Positions 1 through 8,349 of a DNA stretch of 64,000 nt are shown piece after piece. The notes under the pieces were generated by a model that saw only the letters and a list, made by a program, of their open reading frames with translations, did no database searches and was not told the origin of the DNA. Source of the DNA: CAZIAK01 sp964537035 (GTDB taxonomy: Bacteria; Planctomycetota; B15-G4); the NCBI GenBank assembly GCA_964537035.1, contig CAZIAK010000006.1:1-64000 (forward strand), written 5' to 3'. Each line of letters opens with the position of its first letter. Position 1 is the first letter of the stretch. Both the position numbers and the translations under genes were made by a program.

Positions 1-1390
1 CCAGGCCCGTGAGCAGTCGCTCGTCAGGCCGCAGCTCCAGGCGGTGGCGCACCCCCACCATCAGCCAGGCCGCGGTGAGGATGGCGGTGATCGACGTGGC
101 GCAGGCCAGGCCCAGCTCGCCGAACGGTCCCACGAGGACCAGGTCGAGCCCCACGTTCACCAGCACCATGGAGAGACCCACGCGCACGGGGAATCTCACG
201 TCGCCGGTGGCGTAGCAGGCGCGGGTGAGCAGCATCACCGTGCCCGCGAAGGGGATGCCCAGGGCGTAACCGGCCAGGGCTCCTGCCGTCAGGCCTGCGC
301 TGGCGGGGCCGAACTGTCCCCGCTCGAAGAGCAGGCTCACGATGGGGTGGGCGAGCAGGGCCAGGCCCACGGCGGCGGGCAAGGCGACGAGCAGGTTGCT
401 GCGCAGGGCCAGCCCCGCGGTAGAGGCCACGCCGTGGCGGTCCTTGCGGGCCATGAGCCGGGCCATCATGGGGAAGACCGCGGTGACGATGGCCATGGTC
501 ACCAGACCCATGGGGAACTGCTGGATGCGCATGGCGAAGTAGAGGTGGGTGGTGCCGCCGGTGGGCAGCATGGTCCAGGCGATGGTGCGGTCGGCGAGCA
601 CGTTGATCTGGGCGGCGCCCATCCCCAGCAACATGGGGCCCATGGCAAGGCCCACAGCCCGCAGCTCCGGTCCCATGCGGGGGCGGGTGATGCGAAAGCC
701 CATGCCCAGTGAGGCCAGCTTGGGCAGGTGCCAGACGAACTGCACCACCGCCGCCACCAGGATCGCGCAGACGATGATGAAGCCCTGAGCCTCGCGGGGG
801 TCGTCGAGATCTGAGCCCGCCCCCCACACCGCCGCACCGATGATGCCCGTCAACCAGATCAGGTTGAGGATCACCGGAGCGAAGGCGGGGACCGCGAACT
901 CTCCCAACGAGTTGAGCACCGCCATGAACTGGGCGATGACGCAGATGATGGCCAGGTAGGGCAGCAGCAGCTGGATGTACGACACGGTGAGCGCCGCCTT
1001 GCCCAGCTCATCCGGCCCCACCAGCCACTCGAACCAGCTCTCTGGCACCGCCCCCACCAGCACGATCAGCACGGCTGCCAGGACCGCGAGGCCCAGCCCC
1101 AGCCCCGAGATCACCTGGTTGGCCACCTGCCGGGCCCGATCCTTGCCGTCTTCTTCGAGCGCCTTGGTGAACACCGGCACGAAGGCCGAGCTCAAGGCAC
1201 CCTCGCCAAACAGCCGTCGAAACGCGTTGGGGACGGTCCAGGCATAGGTCAGCGCGTCGTTGACCACCCCGGCCCCCAGCACGTGGGCCATGGCCGCGTC
1301 GCGCAGAAGGCCCACCACTCGCGAGACGAGGGTCATCACCGACACGGTGCGCGCGGAGCGCAAGAAACCACGATCAGCGCTGGGCGACAT
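1..1390 (-). CDS. murJ: Lipid II flippase MurJ (MviN family), C-terminus cut by window edge
   Basis: The minus strand reads an ATG-started frame of 463 codons that runs off the window without a stop. It begins MSPSADRGFLRSARTVSVMT and continues with the MviN/MurJ opening pattern SRVVGLLRDAAMAHVLGAG, then the conserved ALSSAFVPVF and a series of hydrophobic helices (about 11-12 visible of the usual 14). MurJ moves lipid-linked peptidoglycan precursor across the inner membrane. Family members have about 510-530 residues, so perhaps 50-60 are missing. The upstream hypothetical gene runs in the same direction and ends 49 bases before this start. The family call is firm. Confidence 0.95.
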   Translation of the reverse strand, partial: MSPSADRGFLRSARTVSVMTLVSRVVGLLRDAAMAHVLGAGVVNDALTYAWTVPNAFRRLFGEGALSSAFVPVFTKALEEDGKDRARQVANQVISGLGLGLAVLAAVLIVLVGAVPESWFEWLVGPDELGKAALTVSYIQLLLPYLAIICVIAQFMAVLNSLGEFAVPAFAPVILNLIWLTGIIGAAVWGAGSDLDDPREAQGFIIVCAILVAAVVQFVWHLPKLASLGMGFRITRPRMGPELRAVGLAMGPMLLGMGAAQINVLADRTIAWTMLPTGGTTHLYFAMRIQQFPMGLVTMAIVTAVFPMMARLMARKDRHGVASTAGLALRSNLLVALPAAVGLALLAHPIVSLLFERGQFGPASAGLTAGALAGYALGIPFAGTVMLLTRACYATGDVRFPVRVGLSMVLVNVGLDLVLVGPFGELGLACATSITAILTAAWLMVGVRHRLELRPDERLLTGL

Positions 1391-1439
1391 GGCCGCTCAC
1401 ACTATCCGACGAGGCACCCCGGTCACAGGGCAAGCACCG

Positions 1440-2186
1440 TTAGTCCGCCGAGGCTTCCCTCCGGCTCAACTCCAGCAGCAGCCAGCGCTCCTCATCCTGG
1501 AGGTTGTAGACGCCTTGATGCTCTTCCCAAGGCAGCAGGGTCCTCATCTTATGCACCAGACCGCCGCCAAGATCCTCGGACCGCGACGCCATCATGAGCC
1601 CGTGTGACTCCCACTTCGTGCCGTCGTCGCCGGGCTCCAGGCGTTTCATCTCGTCGCGATGGACAAACTCATCCTCGTCCTGGAGCCCCATCTCGAACCA
1701 ACGATTGACTGCATCGAGCGCCAGTGCAGACGCCCGTCTCGAGAGCTTTACCTTCGCCAAGGTGAGCTCATCGTCCGAAGCATCGGCGTACCAATCCTCG
1801 AAGAACTCATTGGCTACATACATGCGGTGCGTATTGTCACCACGCAGCACGTGGGGCACGAAATCGACAAATTCCACGGCGGTCAAAGAGCCCGCCATAA
1901 CCTCCGTCGCATCACCCGCGGGCCCAGGCTCAATCTCCAGAAGGGGGATCGGTTCCGTCCCGCCGAAGAACTCCACAAACGGCTCCACGCCAGGGAAAGT
2001 CTCCGCCCCTGGTACCAACGGGCCGCGGGCTGCATCAGCATGGACTTCGAGCGACGGGGTTTCTTCGACCTTCAGGCCATGCCCCTCAGAGAGTTGATTG
2101 ACCAACCAAAGCATGGGGAGCAAGAGAACAACGGCCACCAGCAAGATCTGCCGGCGCCCACCCGATGTGACGTGTTGCTCTCTCAT
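1440..2186 (-). CDS. Membrane-anchored hypothetical protein
   Basis: A 248-residue protein that I do not recognise. The start chosen is the ATG at 2186 because GGAG lies 7 bases upstream; an upstream in-frame TTG at 2234 has no such site and lies next to the stop of another frame. Residues about 12-30 (QILLVAVVLLLPMLWLVNQL) form one transmembrane anchor after a short basic N-terminus, and the remaining 215 residues are acidic and soluble in character, presumably periplasmic. There are no cysteines or recognised catalytic motifs. Its third-codon-position composition is less GC-extreme than that of its neighbours. It lies just upstream of murJ in the same direction. Confidence 0.7.
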   Translation of the reverse strand: MREQHVTSGGRRQILLVAVVLLLPMLWLVNQLSEGHGLKVEETPSLEVHADAARGPLVPGAETFPGVEPFVEFFGGTEPIPLLEIEPGPAGDATEVMAGSLTAVEFVDFVPHVLRGDNTHRMYVANEFFEDWYADASDDELTLAKVKLSRRASALALDAVNRWFEMGLQDEDEFVHRDEMKRLEPGDDGTKWESHGLMMASRSEDLGGGLVHKMRTLLPWEEHQGVYNLQDEERWLLLELSRREASAD

Positions 2187-2230
2187 GGTCTGTCTCCGGA
2201 GCGCCGTGGGCTGGGCCGTGCGACGGCCAG

Positions 2231-2443
2231 TCAAGGACAGTCAATGCACTCGCACTGGACCCAGCCCCATACCGGACCACCGGGACAACCGCCGAAACGG
2301 TAGGTGAACTTGTCACCACACGGTAACTCAACCGCACCTGTCGTCGTAACAGTGTGGATCGGTCCACAAGTGATACTGGCCGTAGCATTATAGGTGCAGG
2401 GACTGCAATCCGAAGAGGAGAACCCGGGGGGAGATCGCCTGCG
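2231..2443 (-). pseudogene. Cysteine-rich open frame without a start codon (possible remnant of a small secreted protein)
   Basis: Between the leucine dehydrogenase stop and the membrane-anchored hypothetical gene, one minus-strand frame is open for 70 codons and ends in TGA at 2233-2231. Its C-terminal 55 codons look protein-like and hold nine cysteines (for example DCSPC, ITCGP, ELPCGDKFTYRFGGCPGG, QCECIDC). There is no in-frame ATG, GTG or TTG after the upstream stop at 2446. It may be a decayed gene fragment, the remnant of a longer Cys-rich ORF, or chance. I record it because codon use looks natural and less GC-rich than random frames here. Confidence 0.35.
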
Positions 2444-2447
2444 TCAC

Positions 2448-3509
2448 TCAGGCCGTCTGAGCGGCCGCGCCCTCTTTCAGGTTCGTCTCGGCGATCTGCT
2501 GGGCCGCGGCGTGGGTGGTGATGCCCTGAGCCTTGGCCGTGGCGAAGATCTCGACCAGCGCCTCGTGGATGTTGTCGATCTTCTTCGAGGCCCGCGCCTC
2601 GTCGAAGCCGCCCTCGTCGAACTCGATGCTGACATTGATGATGCCGCCAGCGTTGAGCACGTAGTCGGGTGTGTAGAGGATGCCCCGGTCGAGCAACTGC
2701 TGCGCGTGGACGTTCTCATCGAGCAGCTGGTTGTTCGCCGCGCCAGCGACGACCTTGCACTTGAGCCGGGGGATGGTGTCGTCGTTGAGGGTGGCGCCCA
2801 GGGCGCAGGGGGCGTAGATGTCGCAGTCGACGTCGTAGATGGCGTCAGGCTCGACCACCGTGGCACCCAGCTCGGCCACTGCCCGGTCGAGGTTGGCCTG
2901 GTTCACGTCACAGACGACCAGCTTGGCACCCTCGTCGACCAGGAACTTGCCCAGGATCATGCCCACAGAGCCCGTGCCTTGCAGGGCCACGACCTTGCCG
3001 TTCAGGTCTTCGCTGCCGAAGGCGGCGCCCACGGCGGCCTTGAGACCCACGAAGCAGCCTCGAGCCGTGGCGGGGCTGGGGTTGCCAGAACCACCCAGAT
3101 CGGCGGGCAGGCCCGTGACGTGGCTGGTCTCCTTGCGCACCTCGAGCAAGTCGGCGATGCCCACGTTGACGTCTTCTGCGGTGGTGTACTTGCCCTCGAA
3201 GCTCTCGACGAAGCGGCCCATGGCCTGGAACAGCTCGGGTGTCTTGGCCGAGGCCGGAGCGATGATCACGGACTTGCCGCCACCCAGGCCGGTGCGAGCC
3301 ACAGACGACTTGAAGGTCATGCCTCGGGAGAGGCGCAACACATCGGTCAGGGCCGCGTCCTCACTGTCGTAGGCCCAGAGCCGCATTCCGCCCAGGGCTG
3401 GGCCCAAGGTGCTGTCGTGCACGGCGATGAAGGCCAGAAGGCCAGACTCGGGGTCTTCCGCGCGGGCGACCTTTTCCCAGCCGGCTTTCTCGATGAGGGT
3501 GATCTTCAA
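2448..3509 (-). CDS. Leu/Val/Phe dehydrogenase (leucine dehydrogenase family)
   Basis: A 353-residue NAD-dependent amino-acid dehydrogenase of the Glu/Leu/Phe/Val family. It reversibly deaminates branched-chain (or aromatic) amino acids to 2-oxo acids in the cytoplasm. The substrate-binding stretch GPALGGMRLW, the catalytic lysine loop TGLGGGKSVI (Lys79) and a Rossmann motif GTGSVG are all visible, and the length fits leucine dehydrogenase (about 350-365) better than the larger glutamate dehydrogenases. The exact substrate cannot be read from motifs. It starts at ATG 3509 and appears monocistronic with its own upstream region. A TAAACT element with extended TGC lies about 96 bases upstream (3610-3605) and may be its -10 box. 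Confidence 0.9.
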   Translation of the reverse strand: MKITLIEKAGWEKVARAEDPESGLLAFIAVHDSTLGPALGGMRLWAYDSEDAALTDVLRLSRGMTFKSSVARTGLGGGKSVIIAPASAKTPELFQAMGRFVESFEGKYTTAEDVNVGIADLLEVRKETSHVTGLPADLGGSGNPSPATARGCFVGLKAAVGAAFGSEDLNGKVVALQGTGSVGMILGKFLVDEGAKLVVCDVNQANLDRAVAELGATVVEPDAIYDVDCDIYAPCALGATLNDDTIPRLKCKVVAGAANNQLLDENVHAQQLLDRGILYTPDYVLNAGGIINVSIEFDEGGFDEARASKKIDNIHEALVEIFATAKAQGITTHAAAQQIAETNLKEGAAAQTA

Positions 3510-3839
3510 TGCTCAAACTCCTGGGGTGTGTAGCCCGCCGAAACGTCTGTGGCGTGTGTCCTGAGGTCCCTTTTGACCTCTCGGTCGCCTGCGACGGGCG
3601 AGGGAGTTTAGCATCGAAAGAGCCTTCCTGGCCAGAGCGAACGCCCATCCGCCACATGTCGTCTGCCATTTCGGCAGCGCTCAGACGAGGCTCCAGGGCA
3701 GGCTCCACAAGCGAGCTTCAAACGCCCCACGGGACACCATCATCCGACGGTTTCCGGGGCCAGGTTCCATACACAGTTCAGCCACTTCCCAGGATCATGG
3801 CGGGGCTGACACTTGACCCTCACCATCTACACAGCTAAG
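3510..3839. other. Divergent intergenic region between leucine dehydrogenase and topA
   Basis: No convincing gene is present in these 330 bases; open frames here have no start context or family resemblance. The region presumably carries both divergent promoters. A possible minus-strand -10 (TGC then TAAACT, 3610-3605) faces the dehydrogenase. I see no clear -35 partner. Confidence 0.5.
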
Positions 3840-3861
3840 GATGCTGGCCCTCTCCAGCATC
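3840..3861 (+). promoter_or_regulatory. Perfect 8-bp hairpin in the topA leader
   Basis: GATGCTGG and CCAGCATC form a perfect 8-bp stem around a 6-base loop (CCCTCT), ending 30 bases before the topA GTG. There is no T-run after it, so it is not an intrinsic terminator. It could influence topA mRNA structure or bind a regulator; its function is not known. Confidence 0.4.
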
Positions 3862-3891
3862 GACCCGACTCCAGCGGATGTGCTCTAAGCC

Positions 3892-6540
3892 GTGGCCAAA
3901 CAACTAGTTATCGTCGAGTCGCCAGCCAAGGCGAAGACCATCGGCAAGTTTCTGGGCAAGGACTTCACGGTCAAAGCCTCCATGGGACATGTCCGTGACC
4001 TGCCAAAGAGCGGGCTGGGAATCGACGTCGAGAACGACTTCGAGACCTCCTGGGAAGAGATCAAAGACCGGGCCAAGGTGCTCGACGATCTCCGTGCCCG
4101 GGCCAAGAAGGCCGACACCATCTACCTGGCCACTGACCAAGACCGCGAGGGTGAGGCCATCGCCTGGCATCTGGTGGCCGCGCTGATAGGCGACCGCTCC
4201 GGTGACAACGCTCCCTCGATTCGCCGAGTGGTCTTTCATGAGATCACGGAACCGGCCATCCGAGAGGCTTTCGAGACGGCCGGCGAGCTCGACCAGAACG
4301 CCGTGGATGCCTACCGCACTCGACGCATTCTCGATCGTCTGCTGGGCTATCAGCTGTCACCCTTGCTCTGGAAGAAGCTCTCCCGAGGGCTCTCCGCGGG
4401 GCGTGTGCAGTCCGTGGCCGTCCGCGTCGTGGTGGAACGCGAGGTCGAGATCCGCAACTTCGTGCCCGACGAATACTGGAACCTGGGCGCGCGCTTCGGC
4501 AGCGAAGACGAGGGCTTCCGGGCCGAATTCGTCAGGCTCGACGGCGAGAAGCGCAAGCTGCTCACGGCCTCTGACACGCTGGAGGCCATGCAGAGGGTTG
4601 ACCCCGCCGCTGCTGGCCCTCAAGGGGGCATGGACGAGGCGGGCACCGCCGAGAGCCTCCCCGACCTGGCCGAGTGCGGGCCGTTCACCATCACGGCGCT
4701 GAACAGCCAGGCCAAGAGCGATCGGGCCAAGCCGCCCTTCATTACCAGCACGTTGCAGCAGGCGGCGTCGAGCTGGCACGGCTTCGCGGCCCGGCGCACC
4801 ATGCGCATCGCCCAGCAGCTCTATGAAGGCATGGAGATCCCCGGCGAAGGCGCGGCCGGTCTGATCACCTATATGAGGACCGACTCGTTCAACCTGTCCA
4901 GCCTGGCTCGTCAGGCTGCGGCCAAGCTGATCCCCAAGCTGTTCGGCGAGCAGTACCTGCCCGAAAAGCCCAACGCGTTCAAGAGCAAGAAGGGCGCCCA
5001 GGAGGCTCACGAGGCCATCCGGCCCACGGACCCCCGCCGTACACCTGAAGACCTGCGGTCGGTGCTCAAACCCGAACAATGGAAGCTCTACGACCTCATC
5101 TGGCGGCGCTTCATGGCCAGCCAGATGGCTCCCGCTCGTTACGCCGTGACCACGGTCGAGTTCAGCCGTGGCGGCGCGGCCTTCGAGGCCTCTGGACGGG
5201 TCACGCTGTTCGAGGGCTACACCAAGGTCTTCGGACGGGACCGCAACGCCGACCAGCAGCTGCCCGAGATGGTCGAGGGGCAAGAGCTGAACGCCGACGC
5301 CCTGCTGCCCAGCAGGCACTTCACCAAGCCGCCCCGGCGCTTCTCTGAGGCCTCGCTGGTCCGTGCCCTCGAGAAGCACGGCATCGGGCGACCGTCTACC
5401 TACGCGTCGATCCTCTCGACCATTGTCGATCGCAAGTATGTCGACAACGGCGAAGAGGCCGCAGAGGACGAGGCCCGGCACCGGATGGTTGCTGGCGAGC
5501 CCGACCCCGAGCCCGAGGTGCCGGAGAACGACGACGACGAGGCGGTCAACGGCGGCCCTCCCAACAAGAAGCGCTCGCGGGCCTTCTACGCGACCCATCT
5601 GGGCGAGGTGGTCACCAACCTGCTGATCCCCTTCTTCGATCGCATCGTGAACACCGAGTTCACCGCGCGCATGGAGTCCGAGCTGGACCGCATCGCCGAG
5701 GGCGAAGTGCCCTGGAAGGAAGTGGTCGAGGGCTTCTACGGACGCTTCTCCAAAGACCTGGAGAACGCCACCGAGAACATGGAGCCCTACTGGGAGAAGC
5801 CCCTGCTGCTCGACGAGCTGCGCTGCGGCAAGGTCCCAGAAGACGGTGGCCCGGCCTGCGAGGCACCCATGGCGGTGTTGTTCAACCGCTTCGGCACCTA
5901 CCTGGGCTGTTCCCGCTACCCCGACTGCCGCAACATCCTGACCCTCACCGGGCGGGCCCGCGCGGCTGCAGAGCTCACCGAGCACACCTGCCGGCAGAAG
6001 AACGACAAGGGTGAGGTGTGTGGGCGGCAGATGGAGCGCAAGGTCAACCGCTGGGGCAGCGCGTTCCTGGCCTGCACCGGGTTCAAGAAGCACGGCTGCA
6101 AGGGCTCGGTGTCCCTGAGCAAGGCGGGCGAACCGCTGTGGCCCGCCGAGACCGACGTGCCCTGCCCGGACTGCGGGGCCGAGCTGGTGATCAAGCGCAG
6201 CCGGCGGGGCAAGTTCTTGGCCTGCCCGCGCTTTCCCAAGTGTCGCGGCACCCTGAGCCTGCCCGCTTGCAGCCACACCTCTTCGAGGGGCAAGGAGTGC
6301 GGCAAGCCCATGACAGAGCCCGTCAGCGGGGGCAAGCTGGCCTGCAAGCTGCATCCCGCCACCAAGAAGAAGCCGCCCCAGCGCAAGAAGAGCGACGAGG
6401 AGGGAGCTGACAAGAAGGCAGCTCCCAAGAAGGCTGCTGCGAAGAAGAAGGTGACCAAAAAGAAGGTGACCAATAAGAAGGTCGCCAAGAAGAAGGCCAC
6501 GACCAAGAAAGCTGCGGCGAAGAAGCCCTCGGCGAGCTGA
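3892..6540 (+). CDS. topA: DNA topoisomerase I (type IA)
   Basis: An 882-residue topoisomerase I that relaxes negative supercoils by cutting one strand through a tyrosine. The Toprim domain opens the protein (IVESPAKAKTIGKFL; acidic triad in ATDQDREGEAIAWHL). The active-site tyrosine is Tyr327 in LITYMRTDSF. An acidic insert follows YVDNG at about residues 520-560. The C-terminal third carries three or four zinc-ribbon units with CxxC-type pairs (for example CSRYPDC, CPDCG, CPRFPKC). The last 60 residues are almost pure Lys/Ala/Thr, a histone H1-like tail of the kind seen in some planctomycete and actinobacterial TopA proteins. The start is GTG, giving MAKQLVIVESP, which matches family N-termini. 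Confidence 0.97.
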   Translation: MAKQLVIVESPAKAKTIGKFLGKDFTVKASMGHVRDLPKSGLGIDVENDFETSWEEIKDRAKVLDDLRARAKKADTIYLATDQDREGEAIAWHLVAALIGDRSGDNAPSIRRVVFHEITEPAIREAFETAGELDQNAVDAYRTRRILDRLLGYQLSPLLWKKLSRGLSAGRVQSVAVRVVVEREVEIRNFVPDEYWNLGARFGSEDEGFRAEFVRLDGEKRKLLTASDTLEAMQRVDPAAAGPQGGMDEAGTAESLPDLAECGPFTITALNSQAKSDRAKPPFITSTLQQAASSWHGFAARRTMRIAQQLYEGMEIPGEGAAGLITYMRTDSFNLSSLARQAAAKLIPKLFGEQYLPEKPNAFKSKKGAQEAHEAIRPTDPRRTPEDLRSVLKPEQWKLYDLIWRRFMASQMAPARYAVTTVEFSRGGAAFEASGRVTLFEGYTKVFGRDRNADQQLPEMVEGQELNADALLPSRHFTKPPRRFSEASLVRALEKHGIGRPSTYASILSTIVDRKYVDNGEEAAEDEARHRMVAGEPDPEPEVPENDDDEAVNGGPPNKKRSRAFYATHLGEVVTNLLIPFFDRIVNTEFTARMESELDRIAEGEVPWKEVVEGFYGRFSKDLENATENMEPYWEKPLLLDELRCGKVPEDGGPACEAPMAVLFNRFGTYLGCSRYPDCRNILTLTGRARAAAELTEHTCRQKNDKGEVCGRQMERKVNRWGSAFLACTGFKKHGCKGSVSLSKAGEPLWPAETDVPCPDCGAELVIKRSRRGKFLACPRFPKCRGTLSLPACSHTSSRGKECGKPMTEPVSGGKLACKLHPATKKKPPQRKKSDEEGADKKAAPKKAAAKKKVTKKKVTNKKVAKKKATTKKAAAKKPSAS

Positions 6541-6609
6541 TGGCGGGTGCGCCCGTGACCGCGGGGACGATACACTGCCTCGGTCCACCATCCGACTGAG
6601 CACCGCCCG

Positions 6610-6999
6610 ATGACTTCACTGCTGATCAGCCTGATCCTCACCGTTGTCGTCCTGGCGGTGGTCATCTGGTCTGGCGCCAGCCGCCGCCGCTCCCTGCACT
6701 ATGGTGCGGTGGCCTCGCTGTTCGGGGCCTTGACCTGGGCCATCTACGAAGCCGAGACCTTCGGCCGCGGTCTGGTCTTCGAAGGGGCGGCCGAGGTGGT
6801 CAAGCAGATCCACTTCGCTGGCGTGGCCATCGTCTTCCTGGCCATCCCCGTGCTGCTGGTCACAGGCGTCCGCTTGGCCAAAGACGACTCCATGCGGCCC
6901 ATGCACCTGAGCGTGGCCAAGTTCTTCGTGGCCACGGTGGTGATCACCTGTGCCCTGGGCACGGCCATGACCATCATGGCTGAACCCCTGGCGCCATGA
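6610..6999 (+). CDS. Small multi-pass membrane protein of unknown function
   Basis: A 129-residue protein with four predicted transmembrane helices (about residues 3-20, 30-45, 68-88 and 105-125) and a basic cytoplasmic loop SGASRRRSLH after the first helix. It is not a family I can name. It sits 69 bases after topA in the same direction and 51 bases before the YhaO-like gene, so it may share a transcript. ATG start. Frame length, hydrophobic pattern and gene spacing support it as a real gene. Confidence 0.75.
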   Translation: MTSLLISLILTVVVLAVVIWSGASRRRSLHYGAVASLFGALTWAIYEAETFGRGLVFEGAAEVVKQIHFAGVAIVFLAIPVLLVTGVRLAKDDSMRPMHLSVAKFFVATVVITCALGTAMTIMAEPLAP

Positions 7000-7050
7000 T
7001 CGGTCTCGCCGTAACCCCTCCGTCTCTCCCCCCACGGGCGACCTGAGTCG

Positions 7051-8349
7051 GTGACGTCGTTTCGCTTCGTCCACGCCGCTGACATCCACCTCGATAGCCC
7101 GCTGATTGGCCTGGAGCGTTACGAGGGCGCACCTGTTGAGCGGCTGAGGATCGCGACCCGCGACGCCTTCGCGAACCTGGTCACCCTGTGCTGCGAACAA
7201 GAGGTCGACTTTCTGCTCATCGCCGGCGACCTGTACGACGGAGGCTGGAAGGACTTCAACACCGGGCTGTTCTTCGCCCAACAGATGCACCGGCTCGGCT
7301 CGCAGCAGATCCCGGTGTTCATTGTGCGCGGTAATCACGATGCCCAGAGCACGATGACGAAGCACCTGTCCTTGCCAGCGAACGTGGTGCAGTTTGACAG
7401 CTCGGCTGCTCACACGCACCGGCTCGACGCGCTCGACGTGGCCATTCACGGCCGCAGCTACGCCACCCGCGAAGTGACAGACGATCTGTCCATCGACTAT
7501 CCCGAGCCCCTCCCCGGTGGCTTCAACATCGGCCTGCTGCACACCAGCGCCGATGGCCGAGAAGGGCACGAGCCTTACGCCCCCTGTCACCCCGAGGCGC
7601 TCGTGGCCAAGGGCTATGACTACTGGGCCCTGGGACACGTTCATCAGCGAGAGGTGCTCCACGAGAATCCCTGGGTGCTGTTTCCTGGCAACCTGCAGGG
7701 CCGCCACGCACGGGAGACCGGCGCCAAAGGCTGCACCGTGGTTGACGTGGTCGACGGCGCGGTCTCCCACATCGAAGCGGTGCCGCTCGACGTGGTGCGC
7801 TGGTCTCGACGGCGGATCGACCTCGCCGACACCAGCTCTTGCGACGCCATGCTCGATCTCTTCGCACAGGTGGTGACCGACGAGGTCGCCCAGGCCGATG
7901 ATCGGTTGCTGGCCCTGCGCCTCGAGTTTCACGGCAGCACCGCGGCCCACGGTGAGTTGGTTCACGACACCGAGCGCTGGATCAACGAGATACGCCAACG
8001 GGCCATGGAGGTCGCGGACGACAACGTGTGGATCGAGAAGGTGCGCTTCCGCACACGCCCCGTCGTCTCCATGAAGCAGCTGCGCGAGCGAGAGGATCCC
8101 CTGGGCGAGCTGCTCCGCGGCCTCGACGATCTGCGCCACGACCCACAGGCCGTCGCCGATCTGGCGCCCGTGTTCGACGAGCTGCTGCAGAAGCTGCCCC
8201 ATCAGGCGCGCAGCGGCCCCGAGAGCGTTGACCTGAGCGACGGCCACACCCTGTGCCAGTTGATCGACGACGTGGAGAGCCTGCTGGTGCCCGAGCTGCT
8301 CGCAGAGAACGAAGGGTCAGGCGGCCCCCTCGGCAAGGAGCTGCCGTGA
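7051..8349 (+). CDS. Metallophosphoesterase, YhaO/SbcD-type DNA nuclease subunit
   Basis: A 432-residue calcineurin-like phosphoesterase of the Mre11/SbcD/YhaO group. All five metal-site motifs are present: DIHLDSP at the N-terminus, GDLYDGG, GNHDAQ, LLHTS and GHVHQRE. Such proteins are Mn-dependent nucleases that process DNA ends together with an SMC-like ATPase. The start is GTG 7051, because the reading begins directly with SFRFVHAADIHLDSP. The gene overlaps the downstream ATPase by 4 bases (GTGA), the typical nuclease-ATPase operon. The distance between metal motifs and the C-terminal helical region resemble Bacillus YhaO more than E. coli SbcD. Confidence 0.93.
   Translation: MTSFRFVHAADIHLDSPLIGLERYEGAPVERLRIATRDAFANLVTLCCEQEVDFLLIAGDLYDGGWKDFNTGLFFAQQMHRLGSQQIPVFIVRGNHDAQSTMTKHLSLPANVVQFDSSAAHTHRLDALDVAIHGRSYATREVTDDLSIDYPEPLPGGFNIGLLHTSADGREGHEPYAPCHPEALVAKGYDYWALGHVHQREVLHENPWVLFPGNLQGRHARETGAKGCTVVDVVDGAVSHIEAVPLDVVRWSRRRIDLADTSSCDAMLDLFAQVVTDEVAQADDRLLALRLEFHGSTAAHGELVHDTERWINEIRQRAMEVADDNVWIEKVRFRTRPVVSMKQLREREDPLGELLRGLDDLRHDPQAVADLAPVFDELLQKLPHQARSGPESVDLSDGHTLCQLIDDVESLLVPELLAENEGSGGPLGKELP

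Noticed and set aside
4357..6603. A 748-codon minus-strand open frame
   Set aside because: It is antisense to topA, which is unmistakable on the plus strand with all catalytic motifs.
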